Part shown: positions 46,067 through 55,438 of the stretch, piece after piece
Numbering within the stretch: position 1 is the first letter of the stretch
Layout: every line of letters begins with the position of its first letter
From: Chitinibacter tainanensis DSM 15459
Lineage (GTDB): Bacteria; Pseudomonadota; Gammaproteobacteria; Burkholderiales; Chitinibacteraceae
Assembly: GCF_000429785.1 (NCBI RefSeq)
Contig: NZ_AUCN01000021.1
Coordinates: 1-64,000, forward strand
Direction of reading: 5' to 3'
DNA length: 64,000 nucleotides
Position numbers and translations under genes: made by a program
The notes under the pieces: model-generated
Told to the model about the DNA's origin: nothing
Databases searched by the model: none
Seen by the model: the letters and a program-made list of their open reading frames with translations, nothing else

Positions 46067-48532
46067 ATGGATAGGAATGAACTCTTAACCGCTACGCGCG
46101 CGGCTTTTTTACGCGCCTACGGTTTACTCTTGCCCGATATGCTGACGCAAACGGCCGATGCGCTGTTTATCAAAGCGGATCGCGCTACCAGTTTGAGCGA
46201 ACAGCGCAAAATGCTCGACGCCCGCGCCGCAGTGATGACGCGTGAGGCGGGATGGAAAATCGAGCTGGCCGATGGGCTGGAGCAATTGCTGAACCGCAGT
46301 TTTCAAACGGCCTACAGCACTTTCCGACCATCCTTTAGCGCCTCGTTTGCCAGTGCCAGTTTGTCGCTGGTGGATGCGGGCGAATTTGATGGTGAGCTCA
46401 AAATCGATGAACTCACCACCCGCCTGCGCAACGCGGCCGAAGAGCAGCTGCGCGATCTGAATATCCGCATGGCCATCCTGTTTGGGCAGGATGACATCAA
46501 TGAGCGTGAAAACCCGTTCCGCCCCTATTTATTATCCCGCTCGCTCACTCGCGCGCTGGAGCAATTACACATTGAGCCCGAATTACAAGAGCCACTGTGC
46601 GATACCATTGCCGAGCAACTGCTAAAGCATGTGGCAGAACTTTACGCCGGGCTCAATGAGCTGCTGGCGGCACATGGTATTGCCGCGCAACTGCAACTCA
46701 AAGTGCGCCAGCTACCCGATCCGCAGCAGATGCGGCATATGACGAATGCCGATCTACAGGCTGATGCCGCACCACGGCTCGATCATGGCACCGAGGTCGA
46801 CACCAGCCAAGCCAATGGCTTTGCCAGTGGGCCTGTTTCGCAAATGGATGGCAGCTATTTGCCACCCAACGAATCGGCACCGGTGCAAACCGGGGCGTGG
46901 GCCAGTGCCCGGCTGGAGCAATGGTCGGACATGATGCGCCAGCACGCTCTGTATCCGCATGAAGAGCCGGCCTATTCACCCGGCCAAGATCTGGCGGCGC
47001 AAGCTGGCCGGGTGGTGGCGGGCTGGTTAGGCTCGGTGCGACAAATCGGTAGTTCGATTCGGCAGCTGCTGGCAGGACATATGCCAATGCAGCAAGGCCG
47101 ACAGGTGGTCAGTGCCACGCTGGATTCGGCAATTAGCCAGCTGCGGCATGGCCAAGCCGAAGAGGCGCCGCTGGATGCGCAGGGTCAGGTGCGCAACCTG
47201 ATTCTGGAACAACGTACTGAGCTCACCGAAGCCACCCAAGACATCAATGAACAGATGATTATTGATGTGGTGGGGATGCTGTTTGAGTTTATCTTGCGCG
47301 ACAGCCAAGTGCCGGCCGAAATCCGCGCCCAGCTGGGGCGCTTGCAATGGCTGGTGCTGAAAACGGCGCTGCAAGACCCGGCGCTGTTTTCGCAAAAACA
47401 CCATCCGGCCCGCTTGCTCGTCAATCGCATTGGCTCGATTGCTCAGGGCTTGCAGCAGCTCGACCCCAAAGCCGAGCGGATTACCGGCGAAATTCGTCGC
47501 ATTATCGAAGCACTGCTGGGCAACGATGATGAAAGCGTTGAGCTATTTGCGCGCATGCTGGATGAGCTGGATCTATTCATCGCCCGCGAATTGCGTGCGC
47601 TGGACGATGCCGCCCAACGCGCCAGCCAAGCGATTGAAAACGCCGAAAGCCGCACCCTGCGCTACGCCCGTATCACCGCGCAAACCGCGCAAGCGCTGGC
47701 ACCCTTTACCCTTGATGCGCTATTGCAGGATTTTCTGATCAATCTGTGGCCGTATGCGATCGAGCATGCGGAGCGCACCGATGAAGTGCAAGCATTGCGC
47801 TTTCGGATTTTTGTGCCGGAATTACTCTGGAGCATCGCGCCGAAAATCGAGCGCGAAGACCGACAGCAATTGCTAGGCATGATTCCGCGGCTGATTGGCG
47901 TTTTGAGTGAAGGCTTAAAACTCACCCCGTGGTCGGCTGCGCAGCAACAAAGCTTTAAAAGCTATCTGATCGATGCCCATCGCGCCGCGATTGCCGGCAC
48001 TTTAAGCACCGCGCTGGAAGTGCCCTCGATGGCGCAGTTGCGCGCGCAGATGGCCGACTACATCAGCGAGCAGGCAAAAGACCCGCAAGACGCAGCGCCG
48101 AGCCAAGAGCTGGAACAGGTGAATCCGGTCTTGCTCGATCAGGCCATTGCCGAGCTGAAAGCCGAAATCGGCTTTATGGATCAGGCGGCCGAAGCTGCGC
48201 TGGCCTCGGTAGTGCAGGGTACTGTTGCGGCCAACGAGCCGGAAGAGCTGAGCAACGAAGCGCTATTTGCCCGCCTGCGGGATGGGGTGCCGCTGGAAAT
48301 CAATCTAACCGGGCAGCTGCGCCCTGCCCAGCTGTGCTGGATGAGCCCGAACGAAACCCGCTTGCTATTGCGCTTGGGCGATGACGCGCCGCCATCGATT
48401 CTGGGCGTGAATGTGTTTAAGCGTCTGCTCAAAACGGGCCGGGCCCGCTGGCTGGAGCAAGCGCCGCTGTTCGAGCGCGCGATGGAATCACTGCTCAATA
48501 CCGCCGATGCACTCGATCGGCAGGCCGCCTAA
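46067..48532 (+). CDS. DUF1631-family protein
   Basis: This 821-aa protein belongs to the DUF1631 family, large mostly helical cytosolic proteins of betaproteobacteria and gammaproteobacteria whose function is unknown. No signal peptide or membrane helix is seen. The N-terminal third (FRPSFSASFASASLSLVDAGEFDGELKIDEL and LLSRSLTRALEQL) and a central QMIIDVVGMLFEFILRD segment fit the family. The final 90 residues (LSNEALFARLRDGVPLEI, then alternating strands) look PilZ-like in pattern; this is only an impression. A 10-base tandem duplication (ATGGATAGGT-ATGGATAGGA, 46057-46076) gives two possible ATGs, but only the second is in the long frame. Confidence 0.85.
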   Translation: MDRNELLTATRAAFLRAYGLLLPDMLTQTADALFIKADRATSLSEQRKMLDARAAVMTREAGWKIELADGLEQLLNRSFQTAYSTFRPSFSASFASASLSLVDAGEFDGELKIDELTTRLRNAAEEQLRDLNIRMAILFGQDDINERENPFRPYLLSRSLTRALEQLHIEPELQEPLCDTIAEQLLKHVAELYAGLNELLAAHGIAAQLQLKVRQLPDPQQMRHMTNADLQADAAPRLDHGTEVDTSQANGFASGPVSQMDGSYLPPNESAPVQTGAWASARLEQWSDMMRQHALYPHEEPAYSPGQDLAAQAGRVVAGWLGSVRQIGSSIRQLLAGHMPMQQGRQVVSATLDSAISQLRHGQAEEAPLDAQGQVRNLILEQRTELTEATQDINEQMIIDVVGMLFEFILRDSQVPAEIRAQLGRLQWLVLKTALQDPALFSQKHHPARLLVNRIGSIAQGLQQLDPKAERITGEIRRIIEALLGNDDESVELFARMLDELDLFIARELRALDDAAQRASQAIENAESRTLRYARITAQTAQALAPFTLDALLQDFLINLWPYAIEHAERTDEVQALRFRIFVPELLWSIAPKIEREDRQQLLGMIPRLIGVLSEGLKLTPWSAAQQQSFKSYLIDAHRAAIAGTLSTALEVPSMAQLRAQMADYISEQAKDPQDAAPSQELEQVNPVLLDQAIAELKAEIGFMDQAAEAALASVVQGTVAANEPEELSNEALFARLRDGVPLEINLTGQLRPAQLCWMSPNETRLLLRLGDDAPPSILGVNVFKRLLKTGRARWLEQAPLFERAMESLLNTADALDRQAA

Positions 48533-48563
48533 GGCGGCCAGCTAGGGCGATCAACTCGCTGGG

Positions 48564-48593
48564 TGAGCAATACACTGGGTAGTGTATTGCTCA
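48564..48593. repeat. Repeat-derived hairpin between DUF1631 and lipocalin genes (copy 8)
   Basis: TGAGCAATACA and TGTATTGCTCA form an 11-bp perfect stem around CTGGGTAG. The sequence uses the GCAATACC...GGGTA core of the intergenic repeats. Between convergent genes it may act as a terminator, with T-rich sequence (CCTTTTATTTTG) on the plus strand. Confidence 0.65.
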
Positions 48594-48602
48594 CAGATCC
48601 TT

Positions 48603-49145
48603 TTATTTTGTACCCTCGGTGGCTATACCCTTAGTTTGTGGGGTGTAGCTTAATTCGCGTAAATCATAGCCTTGGCTCACCGCGATCTGTTGCGCAGCTT
48701 GCAGATCGGCTTCGCTCAGTTGCGGGGTGCGGGCCAAGATCCACAAGTATTTACGCGAGGGCTGCCCCACCACCGCCCAGCGATAATCATTCGCCAAGCC
48801 AATCACCCAATAGTCGGCCTTAAATGGCCAGAAAAAACTGACCTCCAGCTGGGCATTTTGGCTGCCGGGCACCACGGTGGCGCGGCCGGTGGCATCGATT
48901 TCGCTGCCGTCTTCTTTGCGGCAACGATTGACCACCTTGATCGAGCCATCGGGGTTTAAGCTGTAATTGGCCGTGGTGTTGCTCATGCATTGGCGCTGAA
49001 AAAACATCGGCAGTTTGGCAATTTCATACCACTGGCCTGCGTAGCGCTCGAGTGCCAATTGCGGCACGCTGCGCACCGGCGCGGGCTCGGCGGCCCAGAG
49101 GCTTGGGGCGAGCAGGCAGGCGAAAAGGGCGAATCTGAGTGGCAT
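48603..49145 (-). CDS. blc: Bacterial lipocalin (Blc-like)
   Basis: This 180-aa lipocalin binds small lipids and is thought to work in outer-membrane maintenance under stress. It has an N-terminal signal sequence (about 1-18, FALFACLLAPSLWA). The lipocalin signature YAGQWYEIAKLPMFF follows, with a CRKEDGS strand and the family block YWVIGLANDYRWAVVGQPSRKYLWILAR. E. coli Blc is a lipoprotein; here no cysteine sits at a normal lipobox position, so the mature protein is probably soluble in the periplasm. The start at 49145 was chosen because the open frame beyond it to 49205 precedes the signal peptide. Confidence 0.92.
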   Translation of the reverse strand: MPLRFALFACLLAPSLWAAEPAPVRSVPQLALERYAGQWYEIAKLPMFFQRQCMSNTTANYSLNPDGSIKVVNRCRKEDGSEIDATGRATVVPGSQNAQLEVSFFWPFKADYWVIGLANDYRWAVVGQPSRKYLWILARTPQLSEADLQAAQQIAVSQGYDLRELSYTPQTKGIATEGTK

Positions 49146-49284
49146 CGGGCGCTCCAGAGTTAGCACAGATGATGGGAGTGTGGTGGCGAGCGGGCGCTTT
49201 CGCAAGCCCCTAGCGCATGCCTTGGGCGCAGGTTACGCTGTTGCCGCGCGGAAGATCCGTATCGTCCGCGCGCCGCTTTGCCAT

Positions 49285-49290
49285 TACAAT
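49285..49290 (+). promoter_or_regulatory. -10 box immediately before pabB
   Basis: TACAAT lies only six bases before the ATG at 49297. If used, the mRNA would be nearly leaderless. No good -35 was found. Confidence 0.35.
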
Positions 49291-49296
49291 GCGCGC

Positions 49297-50613
49297 ATGC
49301 ACGCTGTTTACACTTCCCCTCTTGATCAGGTGCCCGATTTGCAGGCGCTGGTGGCCAGCCACCCGCAGGCGTTTCCGGCTATTTTGCAATCAGCCCGCAC
49401 CCAGGGCTGGGATATTCTGCCGGCTTTACCGCAAAGCCAGCGGCTGTATGCCGCCGATGAAGGCGCCCAGCTGGTGGCCGACTTGGCGGCCTTGCCAATC
49501 GCGCCCGTGGAGCCAAGCCCATGGCCGTTTCATGGTGGCTGGTTGCTCTACGCCGGCTATGAATTACTGGAAACCTTCGAGCCGAGCGTGCCCACGCGTG
49601 AGTACGCCAGCGCCGGCGAGGCATTTGCCGCCACGCCATTGGGCGCCTTGCTGCGTTGCCCGGCGGCGGTGTTGATCGAGCGGGAAACTCAGCGCGCTAC
49701 GCTGATCGCCGAAACACCCGAACAATTAACGCAGTTGCAGGCCTTGCTCGCCAGCGCTCAGGCCTGGCAAGCCCAGCCTTTACAGATTGCCGCAATTAGC
49801 GAAGACGCGCCCGAGGCGTTTATCTGCGGTGCCGAGCGGGCCAAGCAATATATCTATGACGGCGATGTGTTTCAGGTGAACCTCTCGCGCGGCTGGGATG
49901 TTACGCTGGCCGCCGGTGCGCCGCTGGATGTGTTTGCGCATTTGCGTGTGGCCAATCCGGCGCCGTTTTCGGCGTATTTGAATTTAGGCACGACGCAGAT
50001 TGTTAGCAGCTCGCCCGAGCGGCTGGTGAGTGTGCGCGACGGCGTGGTGCAAACGCGACCCATTGCCGGCACCTTTGCCCGCTCGCCCGATCCGCAGGAA
50101 GACGCGCGGCTGAAAGAGAAACTCCTTAATACCCCCAAAGAGCGTGCCGAGCACATTATGCTGGTGGATCTGGAACGCAATGATCTGGGGCGGATCGCCG
50201 TACCTGGCAGCGTGAAAGTCGATGAGCTGATGGCCGTCGAGACGTATGCCTTTGTGCACCATATCGAATCTAATATCCGGGCCTATACCCGGGCGGGTAT
50301 AACTGCGGCAGATGTTTTGCGCGCGCTGTTTCCCGGCGGCACGATTACCGGCTGCCCCAAAGTGCGCTGCATGCAGATTATTCGCGAGCTGGAAGATCGG
50401 CCGCGGCTGGGCTACACCGGCTCGCTGGGCTATATCAATCGCGATGGCAGTATGGATTTGAATATCCTGATCCGTACCTTTATCCAGCGCGGCCAGCAGT
50501 TATATTTCCGCTGTGGCGCCGGCATTGTGGCGGATTCCGATCCGCAGCGCGAATTACTGGAAACCCGCCACAAAGCGCGCGGGCTATTACGCGCCTTGGG
50601 CGTTGAAGGATAA
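49297..50613 (+). CDS. pabB: Aminodeoxychorismate synthase component I
   Basis: PabB aminates chorismate to 4-amino-4-deoxychorismate, with ammonia from a PabA glutaminase, on the way to folate. The 438 aa contain the N-terminal half with the Trp-pocket region and the chorismate-binding domain: YDGDVFQVNLSRGW, SSPERLVSVRDG, LVDLERNDLGR, GGTITGCPKVR and YTGSLGYINRDG. The position of the E. coli active-site Lys274 (PIKGT) is Ala here (RPIAGTFA), as in anthranilate synthase. pabC begins five bases downstream, which favours PabB. No pabA is in the window. An earlier in-frame start at 49180 lacks homology. Confidence 0.9.
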   Translation: MHAVYTSPLDQVPDLQALVASHPQAFPAILQSARTQGWDILPALPQSQRLYAADEGAQLVADLAALPIAPVEPSPWPFHGGWLLYAGYELLETFEPSVPTREYASAGEAFAATPLGALLRCPAAVLIERETQRATLIAETPEQLTQLQALLASAQAWQAQPLQIAAISEDAPEAFICGAERAKQYIYDGDVFQVNLSRGWDVTLAAGAPLDVFAHLRVANPAPFSAYLNLGTTQIVSSSPERLVSVRDGVVQTRPIAGTFARSPDPQEDARLKEKLLNTPKERAEHIMLVDLERNDLGRIAVPGSVKVDELMAVETYAFVHHIESNIRAYTRAGITAADVLRALFPGGTITGCPKVRCMQIIRELEDRPRLGYTGSLGYINRDGSMDLNILIRTFIQRGQQLYFRCGAGIVADSDPQRELLETRHKARGLLRALGVEG

Positions 50614-50617
50614 AACC

Positions 50618-51436
50618 ATGCTGCGGCGTTTGCTCAATGGCCAGCCAGCCGAGCACATTCATCTGGCCGATCGCGGCCTGCAATATGGCGACGGCGTTTT
50701 TCGCACTATTAAAGTCGTAGCAGGCCAACCCTGCTGGTGGGCCGAGCAGATGGCCAAGCTGGCGGCCGATGCGGCTTGCCTTGGGATTGCATGCCCGCCC
50801 GCGTCTTTGCTGCGCGCAGAGTTGCAGCAATTACTAGCCGAGGGCCCGCAAGACGCAACCGCGAAAATTATCCTCACCCGTGGCGAGAGCGCCCGTGGCT
50901 ATGCCGCGCCCGCGGATTTAACCCCGAACCGGATTGTTCAGCTCGGCCCTTTGCCGAGCTACCCAGCTGAATACGCGCAGGTTGGCGTGGCGGTGCGCAG
51001 TTGCACCACTCGCGCCAGCTGGCAGCCAGCCTTGGCTGGCATCAAACACCTGAATCGGCTTGAGAGTGTGCTGGCCCGCCGCGAATGGCAGGATCCGGCC
51101 ATTTACGAAGGCTTGCTCTTTGATCGCGAAGACTTGCTCATCGAAGGGGTGATGAGCAATGTGTGGGTGCTGCTGGATGGCGTGCTGTGCACCCCGCGCT
51201 TAGATAGCGCCGGGGTCGCCGGCGTGGCGCGGGCGCAAAGCTGGCGCGCTGCAACTGAGCTGGGCTGGCCGGTGAGTGAGCGCCCGATTTCGCGCGCCGA
51301 GCTGGCCGGCCTGCAAGGGCTGTGGCTGTGTAATTCGCTATCGGGTTTATTGCCGGTGGCAAGCTGGGATGGCCAGCCTTTGCCGCGGCCAGCGCTCACC
51401 GCTGAGTGGCAGGCGGCTCTGGCGCGTTTGCCCTAA
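50618..51436 (+). CDS. pabC: Aminodeoxychorismate lyase
   Basis: PabC is the PLP enzyme that releases pyruvate from aminodeoxychorismate to give 4-aminobenzoate. The 272-aa fold-type IV protein has DRGLQYGDGVFRT near residue 18, the PLP lysine in GIKHLNRLESVLARRE (near 142) and EGVMSNVW. It starts 5 bases after pabB, with AAGGA inside the pabB 3' end, so the two are coupled. Substitution toward branched-chain aminotransferases is possible from the fold alone, but the context argues for PabC. Confidence 0.93.
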   Translation: MLRRLLNGQPAEHIHLADRGLQYGDGVFRTIKVVAGQPCWWAEQMAKLAADAACLGIACPPASLLRAELQQLLAEGPQDATAKIILTRGESARGYAAPADLTPNRIVQLGPLPSYPAEYAQVGVAVRSCTTRASWQPALAGIKHLNRLESVLARREWQDPAIYEGLLFDREDLLIEGVMSNVWVLLDGVLCTPRLDSAGVAGVARAQSWRAATELGWPVSERPISRAELAGLQGLWLCNSLSGLLPVASWDGQPLPRPALTAEWQAALARLP

Positions 51437-51518
51437 GTACAGCCCGGCGCAGGGCGGGGCGAAGTGCCTGCCAAATTCGCGTATTATTTAATTCTATTTT
51501 TTGCCGGAGTTGCCCCGC

Positions 51519-51779
51519 ATGTTGCTGCGTCGTCTGTGTCTGTCTTTACTGTGCCTGAGCGCGTTCGCGCAGGCCAATTCGACACCACAATATTATCAGG
51601 CCGATCCGGCCAAGCTGGCGGCGCTCGAAGCGCAACGCTGCGCCAAGCTCGCGAAGGAAGATGAGCTGATTACCCGGCGTTTAACCGGTAAAGCCAATAA
51701 CAAATCCTACGATATCCAGAAGATGCAGCAGCGCCAGCAGGTGGTGCGGGCCGATTTTGCGAAATATTGCCAAAAATAA
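51519..51779 (+). CDS. Small secreted hypothetical protein
   Basis: This 86-aa protein has a signal peptide (LLRRLCLSLLCLSAFAQA-N, cut near residue 19) and a mature part of about 66 residues. The mature part is hydrophilic, helical and charged, with two cysteines (RCAKLAKE and KYCQK) that may form a disulfide. CGGAG lies 10 bases before the ATG. The sequence pattern of a Cys-to-Cys helical hairpin is reminiscent of DUF4124-free small periplasmic proteins, but I recognise no family. It follows pabC with an 82-base gap. Confidence 0.65.
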   Translation: MLLRRLCLSLLCLSAFAQANSTPQYYQADPAKLAALEAQRCAKLAKEDELITRRLTGKANNKSYDIQKMQQRQQVVRADFAKYCQK

Positions 51780-52356
51780 GCGCTCAGTTTCGCCGGGTGT
51801 GAGCGCGCTCACTGCGGGTGATCGGCTGTTTTTACCCATTTTTGCCTAAAAAATAAGCAAAAAATCGCTGTTTTGCCTAGGCGAAAGGTCTTTTTTTCGC
51901 GCTCGTACATTTTTTTACCGAAAAAAAGCTCCCTGACAGCCCTGTCAAGGAGCTACCGTTTGTCGGTCTTGCAAGCGTAAATGCGCCGGCTTGGCAAGTC
52001 GTAAAATGCTTACATCATGTAAGTGAGGCTGACTTTTCGCGCAGTTTCCGTCAGCAAAGCCAGCAATCACCAGTTTGGCTAGCAATCTTCGCCCTTGCCG
52101 TTGTCATTCACGCTCACCGCCGCCCAAGCTGCAGGTCGCTGCGCTTTCCGTCTTGCTGTCCAGGCTGACAATAAATAATTACAAGAAATTTGCTTTTGCT
52201 TTCTTATTTATTTCTCTGATTTTGATTTTGTCTTGCTTTTTGCCGGTAGGAAAACTGGCTTTATTAGCCAATGGTAATGTTTGGCAGGGATTTTTGTTTG
52301 TATTTTCAAGGGCATGCAGGCAAAATCCGTCCGTTCGAATTTAGCGAAGGGAAGGC
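51780..52356. other. 577-base non-coding stretch before mltF
   Basis: No credible gene is seen. It holds a palindrome GTGAGCGCGCTCAC (about 51798), long A/T runs (51846-51927), the minus-strand hairpin listed next, and CTTACATCATGTAAG (about 52010-52024). Such a long gap is unusual in this compact region. A reading frame from 52075 to 52344 shows no conserved feature. Confidence 0.55.
51921..51954 (-). terminator. Orphan minus-strand terminator hairpin
   Basis: AGCTCC-C-TGACA (51927-51938) pairs with TGTCA-A-GGAGCT (51943-51954), with one mismatch. On the minus strand it is followed by seven T residues. No minus-strand gene precedes it, so it may end a small RNA. Confidence 0.5.
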
Positions 52357-53838
52357 ATGAAGCGGTTTTTGCTAGCACTGTCCACATTGTTACTGTTTGG
52401 TTGCGGGGAGATGGAACAAGCTCCGGCGCAGCGCGCATTGTCGTGGGCAGACTCGAAAGAACTCATCGTGCTGGTGCAAAACGGCCCGACGTCACTGTAT
52501 GTGAACGCCGAGGGTAACTATGCCGGTCTGGAATACGACCTGATTTCCAAATTTGCCGAACGCAACGCGCTGAAAGTGCGTTTCCAGGTCAGCAGCAGCT
52601 ACAGCGATATGCTGGCGCGCCTGCAGCGCCGTGAGGCGCATCTGGCCGTGGGTGGCCCACTGGATCAGGTTTCTGGCCTGATTTATGGCACGCCTTATCA
52701 GGACGTGGAAGCGCGGCTGGTGTTCAGCGGTAAAACCAGCGAAGAAACCGCACTGAAAGCGATCAAGGAAGGCTTGGCGACGCTCAGCACCTTGCCGCAG
52801 TATGTGCCGGCACTGGAAAAGCTGAAGCAAACGGCCCCAGCCCTGCATTGGGAAGTGGTGGGCGCGGGCGAGAGCGAAGCGCTGATCGAACAAGTGGCGC
52901 AAGGCAAGCTGGAATTCGCGCTCGTGGATTCGCATGCGGCCGAAGTCGCGCAAAACTACTACCCGAATATCATGACCTCCAGCCAGATTGCCAGCCGGCA
53001 ACAGCTGGCGTGGGTGATGCCGGAGCAAGATACCGAGCTGCAGGCCAAGATTAGCGAGTTTTTCCAGACGCAATTGGCCGATGGCTCGCTGCGGCGTCTG
53101 CTGGATCGTTACTACGGGCACGTAAATCGCGTAGATCAGCTCGATGCGCTGGCCTATCTGGGGCGCATTCAAAACACGCTGCCCCGCTATAAAAAATGGT
53201 TTAAAGAAGCCGAAGCCACCACCGGGCTGGATTGGCGCCTGATCGCGGCGCTGTCGTACCAAGAGTCGCACTGGAACCCTGAAGCGGTCTCGCCCACCGG
53301 CGTACGCGGCATCATGATGCTGACCAATGAAACTGCGCAGCGCATGAATGTCGATCGCACCAATGCCTATCAGAGCATTATTGGCGGCGCCAAATATATT
53401 CAGCTCTTGAAAGACACCCTGGCTGATCGCGCGCCCGAGCCTGATCGCACGTGGCTGGCGCTGGCCGCCTACAACATCGGCATGGGCCATCTGATTGATG
53501 CGCGCACGCTGGCGGTGCGGATGAAGAAAGACCCCAACAGCTGGGCGGATGTGAAATCGGTACTGCCGCTGCTGCGCAAGCCCGAATACTTCAGCACGCT
53601 GAAATATGGCTACGCCCGCGGTGGCGAGCCGGTGATCTTTGTGGAAAGCCTGCAATCGTATTACGACATCCTCGCGCGCTTTGAAGCGCCGAGCAAAACC
53701 GTGCTGCCCGTGGTCTCGGAAACCGTGGTGGTGCTGAATCCAGAAAACCTGCCGCTGGAAATTAACAGTACACTCAAGCCCAATCGCCCCGAGCGCTTGG
53801 CGATGGCTGGGAATGACATGCAGAGTATTGTGCGCTAA
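52357..53838 (+). CDS. mltF: Membrane-bound lytic murein transglycosylase F
   Basis: MltF cleaves peptidoglycan glycan strands to 1,6-anhydromuropeptides. The 493-aa lipoprotein has a lipobox LLFGC (Cys near 16). A periplasmic amino-acid-binding-like regulatory domain spans about 33-270, and an SLT catalytic domain about 285-430 ([21 protein letters not shown], with the catalytic Glu in YQES). AAYNIGMGH is the later SLT block. A repeat-derived terminator follows. Confidence 0.95.
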   Translation: MKRFLLALSTLLLFGCGEMEQAPAQRALSWADSKELIVLVQNGPTSLYVNAEGNYAGLEYDLISKFAERNALKVRFQVSSSYSDMLARLQRREAHLAVGGPLDQVSGLIYGTPYQDVEARLVFSGKTSEETALKAIKEGLATLSTLPQYVPALEKLKQTAPALHWEVVGAGESEALIEQVAQGKLEFALVDSHAAEVAQNYYPNIMTSSQIASRQQLAWVMPEQDTELQAKISEFFQTQLADGSLRRLLDRYYGHVNRVDQLDALAYLGRIQNTLPRYKKWFKEAEATTGLDWRLIAALSYQESHWNPEAVSPTGVRGIMMLTNETAQRMNVDRTNAYQSIIGGAKYIQLLKDTLADRAPEPDRTWLALAAYNIGMGHLIDARTLAVRMKKDPNSWADVKSVLPLLRKPEYFSTLKYGYARGGEPVIFVESLQSYYDILARFEAPSKTVLPVVSETVVVLNPENLPLEINSTLKPNRPERLAMAGNDMQSIVR

Positions 53839-53841
53839 GCC

Positions 53842-53895
53842 AATCAATATATAGTCTAGAGGGCGATACATCCTGGGTGTATCGCCCTTTGTTTT
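53842..53895 (+). repeat. Intergenic palindromic repeat acting as mltF terminator (copy 9)
   Basis: A single unit, GTCTAGAGGGCGATACATCC, continues to TGTATCGCCCT. AGGGCGATACA and TGTATCGCCCT form an 11-bp perfect stem, followed by TTGTTTT. It lies a few bases after the mltF stop codon, so the repeat has become a rho-independent terminator. Confidence 0.72.
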
Positions 53896-53936
53896 GGCAG
53901 GTGGCGGCGAGCACGCGCTTTTGCATTACAATAGCG

Positions 53937-53942
53937 CCTTTG
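53937..53942 (+). promoter_or_regulatory. -10 box before gltX
   Basis: TACAAT lies 21 bases before the gltX start. A good -35 was not found. Confidence 0.35.
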
Positions 53943-53963
53943 GAATTTGCCGGATTAGTCGCC

Positions 53964-55352
53964 ATGACCGTTCGTACCCGTTTCGCGCCATCTCCTACAG
54001 GCCTGCTGCATATTGGTGGTGTGCGTACCGCTTTGTTCTCGTGGGCGTATGCCAAAAAACACGGTGGCCAGTTTGTGCTGCGGATCGAAGACACGGATCT
54101 GGAGCGCTCCACCCCTGAATCAGTCGCCGCCATTCTCGATGGCATGCACTGGGTGGGCTTGGGCTACGACGAAGGCCCGTTCTACCAAATGCAGCGCATG
54201 GAGCGCTACAAAGAAGTCATCGCGCAATTGCTTGCCAATGGTACTGCCTATTACTGCTATTGCAGCAAGGAAGAGCTGGAAGCCCAGCGCGCCGCGGCGG
54301 AAGCGAAAGGCGAAAAGCCCCGCTACGATCGCACTTGGCGTCCCGAAGCGGGCAAAACGCTGCCCGCTATCCCTGCCGATATCAAACCCGTAGTGCGTTT
54401 CAAAACGCCCATCGGTGGCTCGGTGGTGTGGGAAGACCAAGTCAAAGGCCGCATCGAAATCAGCCACGACGAGCTGGATGATCTGATTATCGCTCGCCCG
54501 GATGGCACGCCCACCTACAACTTCTGTGTGGTGGTGGACGACGCCGATATGCGCATCAGCCATGTGATTCGTGGCGACGACCACGTCAACAACACCCCGC
54601 GCCAGATCGTGATCTATGAAGCGATGGGGGCCGCCGTGCCGGTGTTTGCCCATCTGCCAATGATTCATAACGATCAGGGCGTGAAGCTCTCAAAACGTCG
54701 GGATGCCGTGTCGGTGGTGGATTACGACAGCCAGGGTATCTTGCCCGAAGCGCTGCTCAATTATCTGGCCCGCCTGGGCTGGGGCCATGGCGATGACGAA
54801 GTATTCTCGATGGCGCAGTTTGTCGAGTGGTTTGATCTGCAAGACGTGAGCGGCAGCCCTAGCCGGATGGACCGCGACAAGCTGCTGTGGATCAATGCCC
54901 AATACATCAAGGCCGCCGATCCAGCCAAACTGGCCGCGCGCGTGGCCGGTTTCCTGGCCGACAAGGGCATTGCCACCGAGGGCGGCCCAGCGCTGGCCGA
55001 GGTATGCGCGCTGCTGAAAGATCGCAGCCAAACCTTGGTCGAGATGGCCGAGCAGGCAGTGTATTTCTATCAGGCCTTGACGCCCACCGCCGAGATCGTG
55101 GAAAAACATCTCGACCCCGAGTCGGAAGAGCGCCTGAAAGTATTTGCCGCTGAAGCTGCGCAATTGGCGAGCTGGGATGCGGCGACGCTGGGGGCGTTTA
55201 TCAAAGACTTCGTCAAAGCCCAAGGCGTGAAAATGCCGCAAGTGGGTATGCCACTGCGCGCCAAAGTGTGCGGCATTACCAATACGCCATCGGTGGATGC
55301 TGTGCTGGCGCTGATTGGTCGCGACGAAGTGTTGCGCCGTCTGGCGGCCTAA
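53964..55352 (+). CDS. gltX: Glutamyl-tRNA synthetase
   Basis: GltX charges tRNA-Glu. The 462-aa class I synthetase has the HIGH-type motif in [17 protein letters not shown] (near residues 9-25), a [11 protein letters not shown] zinc-like region, the [25 protein letters not shown] block and the KMSKS-type KLSKRR (near 236). The helical anticodon-binding C-terminus is complete. The conserved N-terminus sets the start at 53964, although the frame is open from 53877. The length fits a discriminating bacterial GluRS, but specificity was not tested. Confidence 0.97.
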   Translation: MTVRTRFAPSPTGLLHIGGVRTALFSWAYAKKHGGQFVLRIEDTDLERSTPESVAAILDGMHWVGLGYDEGPFYQMQRMERYKEVIAQLLANGTAYYCYCSKEELEAQRAAAEAKGEKPRYDRTWRPEAGKTLPAIPADIKPVVRFKTPIGGSVVWEDQVKGRIEISHDELDDLIIARPDGTPTYNFCVVVDDADMRISHVIRGDDHVNNTPRQIVIYEAMGAAVPVFAHLPMIHNDQGVKLSKRRDAVSVVDYDSQGILPEALLNYLARLGWGHGDDEVFSMAQFVEWFDLQDVSGSPSRMDRDKLLWINAQYIKAADPAKLAARVAGFLADKGIATEGGPALAEVCALLKDRSQTLVEMAEQAVYFYQALTPTAEIVEKHLDPESEERLKVFAAEAAQLASWDAATLGAFIKDFVKAQGVKMPQVGMPLRAKVCGITNTPSVDAVLALIGRDEVLRRLAA

Positions 55353-55389
55353 GCGGCGGCTCACCTTGGTGTGAGCATTAGCAGAACTC

Positions 55390-55424
55390 AGGGCAGCAGG
55401 CGCCAAGCGCGGCTGCCCTTTTTT
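55390..55424 (+). terminator. Terminator of gltX
   Basis: AGGGCAGC/GCTGCCCT stem with a 14-base loop and a T tract. Confidence 0.82.
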
Positions 55425-55438
55425 ACGGGTAAGCACAG

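Noticed and set aside
52492-53871. A 459-aa open frame on the minus strand across mltF
   Set aside because: It is fully antisense to a gene with clear MltF domains, has no conserved features and low-complexity His/Arg/Gln-rich sequence typical of a shadow frame in GC-rich DNA.
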